Source: Gadus chalcogrammus
Lineage: Eukaryota; Chordata; Actinopteri; Gadiformes; Gadidae
Assembly (NCBI RefSeq): GCF_026213295.1
Contig: NC_079413.1
Coordinates: forward strand, 19,330,323-19,394,322
Direction of reading: 5' to 3'
DNA: 64,000 nucleotides
In this document: positions 63,801 through 64,000 of the stretch, piece by piece
How positions within the stretch are numbered: position 1 is the first letter of the stretch
Layout of the letters: every line of letters starts with the position of its first letter
Program-made: the position numbers and the translations under genes
Notes under the pieces: generated by a model
Seen by the model: only the letters and a program-made list of their open reading frames with translations
The model's database searches: none
What the model was told of the DNA's origin: nothing

Positions 63801-64000
63801 CTAACCCTACCTGCTCCATAATGACATGTTCCTGAGCTCCCTGTAACACCTCAGCTCTCAGCCTCTAATGAGCTATCTGTCCACCTCTGCGTTCTGCGGG
63901 TGAATTGCCGCCTTGTAAGCTTGAAGTTCCGATGGCGGAGGCCAGCCTCAACCCTCCACTTCCACTCATTAATTATGACACGCGTCGTTCTCCGGTGTGT

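Overview
The window is vertebrate nuclear DNA, most likely from a teleost fish. It holds two multi-exon genes with GT-AG introns, fish-type tRNA-derived SINEs, hAT-type transposons and a very dense load of dinucleotide and tetranucleotide microsatellites. So many long (AC)n and (AG)n tracts would fit a gadiform (cod-like) fish, but that lineage call is inference. A run of exactly 100 N marks an assembly gap.

Region 1 (about 1-21,650) is sec14l1 on the + strand. Fifteen coding exons run from an ATG at 1173 to a TAG at 21373 and join in frame into a 729-residue protein. It carries PRELI/MSF1, CRAL-TRIO N, CRAL-TRIO (Sec14) and GOLD domains. The first visible exon opens with a splice acceptor, so the promoter and upstream 5' UTR exon(s) lie left of the window. 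The introns contain SINEs, a foldback MITE, five minisatellites and several near-perfect short-loop palindromes.

Region 2 (about 21,656-54,800) is intergenic and I found no host protein gene in it. It holds a nested block bounded by about 130-bp inverted repeats at a TTAA-like target (21,656-23,663), and a 3.6-kb hAT transposon with a broken transposase (24,737-28,357). It also holds a 926-bp defective hAT with a perfect 8-bp target duplication (36,528-37,453), a 21-bp-unit VNTR (44,290-45,000), many microsatellites and SINEs, and a few unique islands that could be regulatory.

Region 3 (about 53,500-60,200) is nptx1, neuronal pentraxin 1, on the - strand. Five coding exons run from an ATG at 60012 to a TGA at 54805 and join in frame into 444 residues, with a TATA box about 155 bp upstream of the ATG. 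Its introns hold a tandem SINE pair, a LINE 3' end with a (GATA)n tail and a second interspersed repeat. The last 3.8 kb of the window is upstream of nptx1 and dominated by (GT)n and (CT)n tracts.

The two genes are convergent and do not act in one known pathway. SEC14L1 is a lipid-binding cytosolic/Golgi protein; NPTX1 is a secreted synaptic organiser. I found no new multi-gene system. The most unusual signals are a series of short-loop palindromes, a duplicated splice junction at sec14l1 exon 4, an overlapping upstream ORF in sec14l1, microsatellite-embedded or tandem splice sites in nptx1, and a higher-order VNTR.
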